The notes beneath the pieces are model-generated. The model was not told the origin of the DNA and searched no databases. It worked only from the letters and a program-made list of their open reading frames with translations. Both the position numbers and the translations under genes were made by a program. Positions 1-7,200 of a stretch of DNA of 64,000 bases are shown here, one piece after another; positions within the stretch are counted from its first letter, which is position 1; every line of letters begins with the position of its first letter. Source of the stretch: VRUE01 sp963707965 (GTDB lineage: Bacteria; Actinomycetota; Thermoleophilia; Solirubrobacterales; 70-9); NCBI GenBank assembly GCA_963707965.1, contig CAVPRR010000003.1, positions 1-64,000 of the forward strand. Reading direction: 5' to 3'.

Positions 1-97
1 TGAGAAGCTGAGGCCTCGCGCACCCACCGGCCGAGGCCCTGTCGTTTAAGGCGCATCTTCGTCCGGCCGTCCCCGGTGTACCGAGGATCCCGAACTG

Positions 98-451
98 GTG
101 CGCTCCGGCATCAGCGCGGTCGGCGACTACAAATTTGGCCTTGTCTCTGGACGGGAAGTAGACGGCTATCTCCCGAAGAACAAACTGAAGAAGTTCGTTG
201 CAAGCCACGCATTGGAGCCGGCAGGGATCGAGGGCAACGTTCGCCTCGACCCGCCTCGTGCCGAAAGAGGCTTGGCAATTTCTGCAGGGACAGCGGGTCG
301 CACCGAGGGTTGCAGTTGCCCTCGACTTTGGCTGGAGAGCGACCCCCGATCGGTAGAGGCGGGCCGTCGGGTCCTGCGCGAAGTTGACGATCATCTTCGC
401 CAGGCTCGCCGCAAACGTCGCAGCCCCTTAGTCATTGCCGCTTTTTCAGAG
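98..451 (+). pseudogene. AbiEi-like antitoxin remnant, frameshifted
   Basis: The reading frame starting with GTG at 98 begins RSGISAVGDYKF, a segment like the C-terminal half of AbiEi-type antitoxins. It leaves frame near 250, reads on in the next frame from 258 as VPKEAWQFLQGQRVAPRV, and returns to the first frame near 310-330 as DPRSVEAGRRVLREVDDHL. Removing one C from the run at about 250 and one T and one G near 322-334 would join the pieces into one protein. No N-terminal helix-turn-helix is present, so the gene is also truncated at the left. It lies directly upstream of a nucleotidyltransferase-like frame, as in AbiE systems. The family call is from memory of motifs and is moderately sure; whether it is a true pseudogene or sequence error is open. 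Confidence 0.5.
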
Positions 452-1272
452 ATGGCAGACAACATCAACAGGATCACGATCAACCCTTCAACCCCCGAGG
501 CAAGACGCCTCTGGGCAAAGACGCTCGAGCTTGCGGAGGCCTTTGGTTCGGCGGGTCAATGGGCGCTGATTGGCGGCTTGATGGTTCAGCTGCACAGCTA
601 TGAGCACAACAGCGATACGCGACCCACGATCGACATTGATTTTCTTGGCGACCCCCGCAGGCGCCTGGGAACGACGCAGCGCGCATTGCCACGATCATCG
701 AGGGCCTTGGGGGGGAGATGACGAGGCCGTCGCCTGGCGCTGAGTATCTCGGCTACCAGTTCGAAGTTGACGGCGAGATCGTCGAGGTCTTGGGCTCAGA
801 CCGCGCAAGGGCAGACCCCAAGACCACCGGGAACTTCATAACGATTCGAGTTCCCGGTGGCAGCCAGGCGTTGCGCCGCACAGAGACGGTGCTCGTCTCA
901 CTCGACGGTGCTCCCGCGGTCGCGTTGCGCCGGCCCAACCTGCTTGGCGCGATCCTGATCAAGGCCTGCGCCGTCGCAACGAAACGGCGTGGAAGGTTCG
1001 CGTCCGACCGGCAGGATCTGATCCGGCTGTTGAGTCTCGCCGAGGATCCGAGGGCTCTTGCTGCCGAGGGCGATCTAAGAAGAGGTGCGAGAAAGTGGCT
1101 GCTCAACATCCAGAAGAAGCTCGACTTCTCCGGCCTCGGCCTGACAGGCCTCTTCTCCGCCAGAGGTTCTGGCTCGCGCAGAGCAGGCCTACAAGCTGCT
1201 GATCTCCGTCAGCAGCGCAAGAGAGCCAGGCTAGGAGCTGGTGAACTGGCTCCTCTGAGATGGTCGCGGTGA
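452..1272 (+). pseudogene. AbiEii-like nucleotidyltransferase, frameshifted
   Basis: From ATG 452 the product begins MADNINRITINPSTPEARRL and reaches WALIGGLMVQLHSYEH followed by TIDIDFLGD, a nucleotidyltransferase-type GG motif and acidic pair. The frame then breaks in the C run at 650-656. The next frame continues as AARIATIIEGLGGEMTRP and GEIVEVLGSDRAR, ending near 1272. Adding one C to the five-C run restores one protein of roughly 270 residues. It resembles the toxin half of AbiE type IV toxin-antitoxin systems or related DUF1814-like nucleotidyltransferases, and its neighbour 98-451 resembles the antitoxin half. The last 40 codons have no recognisable pattern, so the true end may be near 1150. 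Confidence 0.55.
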
Positions 1273-1302
1273 TTGGGAGCGGCAGTGAGCCGCTTTGCCC
1301 GG

Positions 1303-1701
1303 TTAGCCGGCGAGGCCGATCATCAGCTGCGAGTGGTCGTTGGGGTCGGCCTTGATCGGGACCTGCGCTCCGGGCTGGAGCTGGCCGATCAGGGCCGGTG
1401 AGACGACCTGGATGTGGGTGACCGTCGATTGGCTGCCGCCGACATCCACGGTCAGCTCGAACTGAAGCTCGGGCTGCATGTTCACGTTCTTACCGGTCGC
1501 CTGCATCTGGACGATCGTCGCCGTGCCGTCGACGCCTTCGTTGGCGAGCCTCTCGGCCAGCGCCTGGTCGGCCTGCACCTGCTGCACGGCCTCGTTCGCC
1601 TGCGCGAGGCCGTCCTTCATCATCTTGAGGCTGCCGCCCCGTTCCTTCTTCATCTCCTTGCCGGTCTTTGTCAAGTCCCTCATGTCCTTGAACATGCCCA
1701 T
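1303..1701 (-). CDS. conserved hypothetical protein (DUF3592-like C-terminal domain)
   Basis: This is a 132-residue soluble protein. Residues 1-60 are charged and helical, likely coiled coil (MGMFKDMRDLTKTGKEMKK). Residues 60-132 look beta-rich: GTATIVQMQATGKN, then ELTVDVGG, and a closing IKADPNDHSQLMIG. The same order of motifs (GTA or GKA opener, a beta hairpin, L-x-G spacing, V-x-x-DP-x-D near the end) recurs in the divergent neighbour at 1800-2222, so the two are probably distant paralogues. A ribosome-binding site (AAGGAG) lies about 9 bases before the ATG. Its function is unknown. The family link is an inference from pattern, not from a search. Confidence 0.75.
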   Translation of the reverse strand: MGMFKDMRDLTKTGKEMKKERGGSLKMMKDGLAQANEAVQQVQADQALAERLANEGVDGTATIVQMQATGKNVNMQPELQFELTVDVGGSQSTVTHIQVVSPALIGQLQPGAQVPIKADPNDHSQLMIGLAG

Positions 1702-1799
1702 CTTGCTGTGCTCCTTCGGTCAGGGGGACCCCTGCGTGACTCCCCAATTTGTCCGCCCGACCATATCGCCAGATGGTGAGACGGGTGTAAATTCTCCGC

Positions 1800-2222
1800 G
1801 TGTTCATCTCGGGGCTCTTCCTCCTGATCCTGGGCTTGATCGGTCTGATCTTCGCGATCGCGCCGCCGGTCGAGGAGGCCCGCCTCGGCGCTCTCGGGGT
1901 CGCGATCGGCTGCGGGCTCAGTGGCCTGCTGCTCGTCTACCTCGACGCCCCGAGCAAGCGCGAGAAGCCGCCGGCCGGATCGGTGCGCGGCAAGGCGACC
2001 ATCATCGACGCCCACGGGACCACCGGCTCGGTCAGCGGCTACCAGATGGTCGAGCTGACTCTCGAAGTCTGGCCCAAGGGCGGCGGTGTCCCCTTCCAGG
2101 TGAAACGCAAGTTCTCGGCGGGACGCCTCGGCCGGATCGAGGCCGGGCGCAAGCTCGACGTCTTCTACGACCCGGCCGACCCGAGCGGCTCGATCTGGCC
2201 TGAGCTGGAGGCCCGATGTTGA
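1800..2222 (+). CDS. small membrane protein with DUF3592-like domain
   Basis: This is a 140-residue protein starting with GTG. Residues 1-50 hold two hydrophobic segments (FISGLFLLILGLIGLIFAIA and LGALGVAIGCGLSGLLLVYL). The rest is a cytoplasmic or periplasmic beta domain, from GKATIIDAHGTTGS to the terminal VFYDPADPSGSIWPE. That domain repeats the pattern of the divergent gene at 1303-1701, with about 100 bp of shared upstream region between them. The stop codon lies inside the first copy of a three-copy 18-bp tandem repeat (2215-2269). No catalytic residues are visible, so the function is unknown. Confidence 0.75.
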   Translation: MFISGLFLLILGLIGLIFAIAPPVEEARLGALGVAIGCGLSGLLLVYLDAPSKREKPPAGSVRGKATIIDAHGTTGSVSGYQMVELTLEVWPKGGGVPFQVKRKFSAGRLGRIEAGRKLDVFYDPADPSGSIWPELEARC

Positions 2223-2269
2223 GAAACCCACCTGATGTGAGAAATCCACCCGATGTGAGAAACCCACAT
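2215..2269. repeat. three-copy 18-bp tandem repeat containing a stop codon
   Basis: Three units beginning GATGTGAGAAA or GATGTTGAGAAA follow head to tail at 2215, 2234 and 2252. The first, with one extra T, contains the TGA that ends the 1800-2222 gene. On the minus strand the same bases read as the repeated peptide VGFSH/VDFSH at the end of the PqqD-like frame. This is one of many gene-end duplications in the window. Confidence 0.85.
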
Positions 2270-2850
2270 CAGGCTGACCGACCGGCTCGAGCCCGGGCAG
2301 GTCGCTGGTTCCCGGCTCGACCGGGAGTGTGTTGCGGGCGTCGGCCGGCAGCACGACCCGATGCCTCACCAACTCCTGCGTTGCGGCGATTGCGTCCTCC
2401 CTCGCCCGCCCGGAATCCAAGCCGAAGCGATCCGCAAGGACCACCGCCGCATCGGCAGGGGTGCCACCGTCAAGGGCATCCATCACGACGCCGCTTGACT
2501 CGTTGAGCCGCAGGTAGCTTCCGCCAGCGGCCAGGCGCACAAGGCGCTTGTCTCCACCTCCCGCCCAGCGCAGCGGTGCGCGGCGGTAGCGGCGCGCCAG
2601 CGCCAACCCGCGCACCGTCTCTCGGGCCTCCGCCAGCTCCGTGTCGGGGTCGGCCGGTTTGAGCGGTGCCGGCGTCGGGACCGGGGCGCTTCGGGGGCTG
2701 TCGCCCCCGGCCTCACCGGCGTCACCCGCGGCAATCGGACTCCTTCGTCGTCGAGATAGGGAACGGGATCGGAGCCGGGAATGTGGCCAGATCCACATCA
2801 TCGCTCTCGCCCAGCGCTGAATGCACTCATCATTCCATGCCCTGGGAGAG
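2270..2850 (-). pseudogene. PqqD-like protein, frameshifted
   Basis: The minus strand between about 2640 and 2330 encodes a PqqD-like domain: RYRRAPLRWAGGGDKRLV, then GGSYLRLNESSGVVMDAL and ADAAVVLADRFGLD. This order (beta hairpin, LNES turn, D-G-G helix) is the usual PqqD or RRE fold. Upstream, in other frames, the segments SALGESDDVDLATFPAPIP and PYLDDEGVRLPRV look like the same protein after two shifts near 2750 and 2690. No proper stop is seen, because the frame runs into the gene-end repeat at 2215-2269. PqqD domains bind leader peptides in RiPP pathways. Its place near an HprK-like gene and a second PqqD gene supports such a role, but the gene is broken as sequenced. Confidence 0.5.
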
Positions 2851-2868
2851 GCCGCGGCCTCTTCCTCA

Positions 2869-3391
2869 TCAGGTGGACCGCGTGCCGAAGGTAAAGAAAC
2901 GCAGCAGATCAGGGTCAACGTGCCCCATTCCAGCCGCCAGGTCAGCTCCCACAGCGCCGCGCGTCCCCTCGAGTCCGATGGCGGGCACGATGCCAGGCTC
3001 GACGGTGACGCGCGTCGGCGGCCCGCGCCGCTTCCTGAACCTTCGCAGACGACCCGCTCGAAAGTACCACTCGAACGCCGCCAGCTCCCCGCCGGCAGCA
3101 GCACCAGCCTGCCGATCAGCCGGGGTACGGTCGCCAGCCCAGGGGACGCCAACGTCCACATCTGTTCGAGAAGGTCGCCCACCTCCGCGAGTTCGCCGAG
3201 CGATACGACATCGACCCGCGCAGAACGCCCACGCCGGCGGAAGACGAGCGCGGTTCGATCCCCTCGATTGCCCGTCGCCAGCTGCCGGCACTCTCCGCGA
3301 GCATCATCAACGCCGGCGCGCCGCCGTCGACCGAGACGTGGCCCGTGACGCCCGAGCGTGCGCCAAGCCACGCACAACCTGCGTGGTCCAC
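2869..3391 (-). pseudogene. unrecognised degenerate gene in the HprK/PqqD locus
   Basis: Three minus-strand frames each hold a protein-like stretch that continues the one before. The first is VTGHVSVDGGAPALMM to AESAGSWRRAIEGIEP (from about 3350). The second is TALVFRRRGRSARVDVV to LATVPRLIGRLVLLPAG. The third is GELAAFEWYFRAGRLRRF to DLLRFFTFG, with a stop at 2869-2871. Two single-base shifts, near 3255 and 3080, would join them into about 170 residues. I do not recognise the family. It sits between the short peptide gene (3733-3908) and the PqqD-like frame, all on the same strand, so it was probably part of that operon. Confidence 0.35.
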
Positions 3392-3732
3392 GGTTCAGCC
3401 GTCATGTTGAGCGTCCCCCGACGCCCGCTGCGGCCAGCGCTCGATTGCCTCGACCATGACCTCCCTGCGCCAAGCAGGGCTTCACCACCGTGACAACCGC
3501 CTCGACGTCCCAGCTCGTTTCTCGCGCACGACTCCGCGCACTGCTCGTCGCTCATCTCGGGTTCGCTGCGGCGTCGCACGGTGAGTCCCGTGTCAGCCGA
3601 AGCCGCAGCACAGGTCCCAGCCGTCGGTGATCCCGACTTCAGGGGCGACAGCCCGCTTCCAGCGGATCGGCGAAGGCGCGGAAGGGGCGGGCGCCCGAGC
3701 CGCCAGACCAGGCGCATCCGCTGAAGCTGTTG

Positions 3733-3908
3733 TTACTGGCGGACCATCGAGGCGGCCAGACCGGCCCTGGCCCAGCGCTTCGGCTGGCCCGCCTTGCTGT
3801 TCGGCGGTTTGTTGCTCAGCTTGTCAGACCACGGCGGTCCTGATCGGAAGGCCTCCAGTGTTTTTCGTCCTCGTAGGGGGCGCCGTAGACCGTCTGCATG
3901 TCGCTCAT
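3733..3908 (-). CDS. short peptide gene, candidate RiPP precursor (frameshift in an A run)
   Basis: An ATG at 3908 is preceded by a strong ribosome-binding site (AGAGGAGAAGAAC). As written the frame is only 30 codons, starting MSDMQTVYGAPYEDEKHW and stopping at 3816. If the five-A run at 3861-3865 is read as six, the frame continues TLEAFRSGPPWSD and ends at 3733-3735 after 58 residues. The leader contains YGAP, which fits the Y-x-x-P element that RRE/PqqD proteins bind in lasso-peptide leaders. There is no clear core with a macrolactam Asp/Glu at position 7-9. It lies downstream of the HprK-like gene, on the same strand. A peptide precursor is a guess from context; a small structural protein is the alternative. 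Confidence 0.45.
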
Positions 3909-4068
3909 GTTCTTCTCCTCTCTTCGTTGGCCATGGAGGCCTGCGCCCGGTCTGGCCGGGCCGGGACGTGTCGAGCAGTTCCCTGGGGCGCGCGGGGAGC
4001 GCGGCAAGGTCGTCGGGCCAGGCTGAGCCGCGAGGGACAGGATCGGGATCAGGGAGGTCTCGCCAGAG

Positions 4069-4808
4069 CTACCGCCGCAGCAGCAATCGTCGCGGCCCGC
4101 CGGTGTGAACCCGGAGTCGGACGTCGAGCACGAGGCCGCGCGCGCCGTGCAGAGGCTCGACGGTGCGAGACCCGACCGCGCCCACCCAGGACGACAAGGC
4201 TTCGACCGCCAGGAGCGCCGGCTGGGTGGGGCAGCGGGCGGGAGCTTGGTGCGTCCTAGCCGTTCGCGCTGCGGATTTCATCGTGGCGCACGGAAGGCGA
4301 TCAGGCCCTGTTCCGGCGAGCGAAATCGCGATCCCGTCCTCGCTCAGCACGGCGTGTCCCAGATCGCCCAACGCATGCGCCAGGGAGGACTTGCCGCGGC
4401 CGGTTTCGCCACAGAAGATCACCGCCTCCCCACCGATCTCGACGGCCGATGCGTGCAGGACGACATCGCCGCGCATCGACAGCGAGTTGCAGGCGGCCGC
4501 CGAAACGAGTCGATGCTCGAGCAGGCCGTCAACATCCTGGCCGGGCTGGACGACGATTCGGGCGGGGTCCCCAGCCTGCAGCAGGAACGTTGCGGTCGGA
4601 GGCATGTGAACGACACAGCCCTCTTCCCGCTCCACCGTCGCCATCAGGAGCCGTCCGTCGGGGGCCCTCAGTGTGCGCGCCGTCTCGGCGGGGTCGAAGA
4701 GGCGCTCGGCGGTCGTCTCCACGACGAGGCGCCGCGCGTTCCAGGGGCTCGGTTCAGGCGGCGCAGGGGCAGATCGCTCTCCACCTCGTAGCCGAAGAGG
4801 CTGGCCAT
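4069..4808 (-). pseudogene. HPr kinase-like protein of a RiPP-type locus, frameshifted
   Basis: The likely start is ATG 4808 (MASLFGYEVESDLPLRR). The frame shifts near 4745, where adding one C joins it to PSPWNARRLVVETTAERL. The core carries a Walker A loop, FCGETGRGKSSLAHALGDLG, preceded by LHASAVEIGGEAVIF, and an EDG that matches the acidic residue after strand 2 of HprK/AtsA-like P-loop kinases. The C-terminus degrades into Arg-rich reading after about residue 190, suggesting another shift before the stop at 4069. Proteins of this type accompany PqqD-like proteins in many lasso-peptide clusters. The gene is divergent from the pqqD-like gene at 4828, with starts about 20 bp apart. Confidence 0.6.
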
Positions 4809-4827
4809 GCGGCATAGGCTATGGAAC

Positions 4828-5118
4828 GTGCGGGGAGTGCAGATCGGAGCTGGGACGACGTTGCGGCAGACCGGGCGCGCCGTTCACGGCGACCTGCCGG
4901 AGGAGTCCGTGTTGCTTGACATCGATGAGGGTGTCGCGGTGCGGTTCGACCGAACCGGCGCCTGGCTGTGGGATGAGCTGGAGAAGCCGCAACGGGTCGG
5001 GGACCTGGCGCGCGCTCTGTCGGAGCGCTTTGGCGTCGACGAGGAGTCCGCGCTCGACGATGTCGTCGCCTTCGCCGGCGAGATGGTGGGCCGCGGTCTG
5101 CTCGAGGCCTCTCAGTAG
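4828..5118 (+). CDS. PqqD-family protein (lasso/RiPP leader-binding type)
   Basis: This is a PqqD-like domain of about 96 residues: HGDLPEESVLLDIDEGVAVR, then FDRTGAWLWDELEKPQRVGD, then RALSERFGVDEESALDDVV. These match the three beta strands, the W-x-x-L helix and the C-terminal helices of PqqD/RRE proteins, which present leader peptides to RiPP enzymes. GTG 4828 is chosen as start because the HprK-like gene begins at 4808 on the other strand. An in-frame ATG at 4807 would overlap it. This is the only intact member of the local HprK/PqqD group. No asparagine synthase or transglutaminase-like B2 gene is visible, so the pathway is incomplete here. The 3' end, with the stop, is repeated downstream (5107-5205). 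Confidence 0.7.
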   Translation: MRGVQIGAGTTLRQTGRAVHGDLPEESVLLDIDEGVAVRFDRTGAWLWDELEKPQRVGDLARALSERFGVDEESALDDVVAFAGEMVGRGLLEASQ

Positions 5119-5205
5119 CCGGGCGCTGCCTGTTCGGCGCCTCTAGTAGGCGGGGGAGGTCTGCTCAAGCCTCTCAGTAGCCGAAGTCGGGCCTCTCAGT
5201 AGGCG
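5107..5205. repeat. four copies of a gene-end motif shared by two convergent genes
   Basis: GCCTCTCAGTAGCC at 5107 is the end of the PqqD gene with its TAG. Close copies start at 5139, 5169 and 5191; the third also repeats the preceding GTCTGCTC. Read on the other strand the copies give CTACTGAGAGGC, which ends the rhomboid gene in whichever frame is followed (PAY or FGY, then stop). So the duplicated unit holds the stop codons of both convergent genes. Confidence 0.8.
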
Positions 5206-6060
5206 GGATTCGGTCGGCCGGGTGTTCGACCGGAGCGGCGCTGGGCGAGGAGCCTCGACGACGGCGAGGCCGAAGAGGAAGCCGCCGACGTGCGCGAAGT
5301 AGGCGACGCCCCGCCGCCGAGCTCGGGCGAGCGACCTGACCCACCGCGGGCAGGAACTGGAGCACGAACCAGATGCCCGAGCATCACGCACGCCGGGATC
5401 TCGACCACGGTGACGAAGAAGATCAGGAAGATCAGGGTGAGGATCCGCGCGCGCGGGTAGGAGCACCAGGTAGGCGCCGAGCACCGCGGCGACGGCGCCG
5501 CTGGCCCCGATCGTCGGCACGGTCGAGCCCGGGTCGAGCGGCCGACTGCGCGTAGACGGCCGCCAGCCCGCCGAGCAGGTAGAAGAGGAGGAAGCGGCCC
5601 CGGCCCATCGCGTCCTCGATGTTGTTGCCGAAGATCCACAGGAAGAGCATGTTGAAGACGATGTGGAGGAAGCCGCCGTGCATGAACATCGAGGTGAAGA
5701 TGGTCACGAGCCAGGGAGCCGGCGTCGAGCGGCTGGGCGCGGGATCGGGCGCGTTCTGCACGCTCAGGCCCTCGCCTCCGGTATTCGGCGGTGCCTTCGC
5801 AGACGATCCAGGTCCGCCTGCGCCGGCGAGCCCTTGACCGCGCCGGCCGCGCATTCGTCGCCCGGGTGCAGCAGCCGGTAGGGAATCGCCCCGTAGTCGA
5901 TCGTGCTCTCGTCCCGCTGGTTGACTCCGGGGGCGGGCCGAGTAGTCGGTGCGGTCGGGAAGCTGACCTGCCAGACGTAGACGCCGATGTTGACGAGGAT
6001 CAGCACGATCGTGACGATCGGAAAGCGCAGCGTCCGGACGTTGTCCTTGAGCGGGATCAT
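5196..6060 (-). pseudogene. rhomboid-family intramembrane serine protease, multiple frameshifts
   Basis: The N-terminus from ATG 6060 reads MIPLKDNVRTLRFPIVTIVL, a standard rhomboid start with TM1. After a shift near 5800 the next frame gives WLVTIFTSMFMHGGFLHIVF and NMLFLWIFGNNIEDAMG (TM2 with the N-x-L-x-L-W motif). After another near 5545 comes TVPTIGASGAVAAVLGAYL, holding the catalytic G-A-S-G serine. Further shifts near 5455, 5370 and 5310 lead to AYFAHVGGFLFGLAVV, with the catalytic His. At least five one-base changes are needed; most are resolved by removing one base from a C or G run. All catalytic elements survive, which argues for recent decay or sequence error rather than an old relic. 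Confidence 0.8.
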
Positions 6061-6082
6061 CCGCCGCTTGGCTCACGCCCAC

Positions 6083-6198
6083 GGGAGACCGCCATGCAGT
6101 CGCGACGGGAGACCGCCATGCAGTCGCGACGGGAGACCGCCATGCAGTCGCGACGGGAGACCGCCATGCAGTCGCGACGGGATTTCCTCATGCAGTCT
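6083..6198. repeat. 24-bp tandem repeat, four full copies plus a part copy, at the lipA stop
   Basis: Four identical 24-bp units run 6083-6178, each opening GGGAGACCGCCATGCAGTCG. A diverged part copy, GGGATTTCCTCATGCAGTCT, follows at 6179-6198. That part copy contains the lipA stop (TCA at 6188-6190 on this strand). There are no spacers, so it is not a CRISPR array. Confidence 0.9.
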
Positions 6199-7194
6199 TG
6201 GCGGGGAGGTGCCGGTCAGCGTGGTAGCTGCTGCGCACCAGCGGGCCGGCGGCGACCGACTCGAATCCCATCTCGTACGCGGCCCTGTCCAGGGCCATGA
6301 ACTCCTCGGGATGCCAGTAGCGGGCCACCGGCAGGTGGTTCTCGGTGGGGCGCAGGTACTGACCGACGGTCAGTACCTGGACGCGGTGCTCGCGGAGGCT
6401 GCCGAAGGTCTCGATCATCTCCTCGAACGACTCGCCCAGACCGACCATCAAGCCGGACTTCGTGACGACACCCTCGCCTCCCATCTCCTTCGCAAGCCGC
6501 AACACGCGGGCCGAGCGCATGAACTGGGAGCCGCGCCGGGCCATCGGGTAGAGGCGCGGCACCGTCTCGACGTTGTGGTTGAAGACATCAGGTCGCTCGT
6601 GGATCACCTTTGCCAGCGGCATCTCCTGTCCCCGGAAGTCAGGCGTCAGGACCTCGACCCTGCAGCCCGGTGCCTGCATACGGATCGAGCGGATGACGCC
6701 GACGAAGGCGCCCGCCCCATAGTCCGGCAGGTCGTCGCGGTCGACTCGGGTGATGACCGCGTGGCGCAGCCCCATCTGGCTCACCTGGTTGGCGACGCGA
6801 AGCGGCTCCAGTGGGTCGTTCCAGGTGGGGACCCCGTCTTCACGTTGCAGAAGCCGCAGCGGCGGGTGCAGACGTCGCCGAGGATCATGAAGGTGGCGGT
6901 GCCGCGCTCCCAGCACTCGCCGACGTTTGGGCAGTTGGCCTCCTCGCAGACGGTGTGCAGGCCCTCCCCGCCGATCGTCGCCTTGAGGCGCCGGTAGTTC
7001 GGCCCGCCGGGCGCGGGCACCTTCAGCCAGGCGGGCTTGCGGGCGCGGCGAAAGGGGACGGCACCGTCGGCCGCCACCGCGGTCCCACCCGGCCTGGCGC
7101 GGGAGCGGGTGACGTGAACCCGCTCGGCCGCTCCGGCCCCTGGGCCAGCGCCCTTCGTGCTCATCGTTCCCTTGTCAGTCGCCCCGTCGCTCAT
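6188..7194 (-). CDS. lipA: lipoyl synthase (one frameshift)
   Basis: Radical-SAM enzyme that inserts two sulfurs into octanoyl groups on E2 subunits. The auxiliary cluster motif CEEANCPNVGEC (C-x4-C-x5-C) and the SAM cluster motif CTRRCGFC (C-x3-C-x2-C) are both present, followed by NVKTG. Just after that, at the four-G run near 6832, the frame shifts. Adding one G gives VPTWNDPLEPLRVANQV and the rest of a normal LipA, ending SSYHADRHLPAKTA. The start is ATG 7194 or ATG 7164; each has its own AGGGA-type ribosome-binding site because this segment is duplicated 30 bp apart in frame. lipB lies just upstream. A sequencing error is likely, since lipA is needed by the nearby PDH. Confidence 0.9.
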
Positions 7195-7200
7195 CGCTCC

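Noticed and set aside
1680..3377. 565-codon minus-strand frame as one protein
   Set aside because: It strings together parts of at least three different broken genes and the antisense of the 1800-2222 gene; only the PqqD-like segment looks real.
6083..6198. Possible CRISPR array from four identical 24-bp repeats
   Set aside because: The units are head to tail with no spacers and no cas genes nearby; it is a tandem repeat at the lipA stop.
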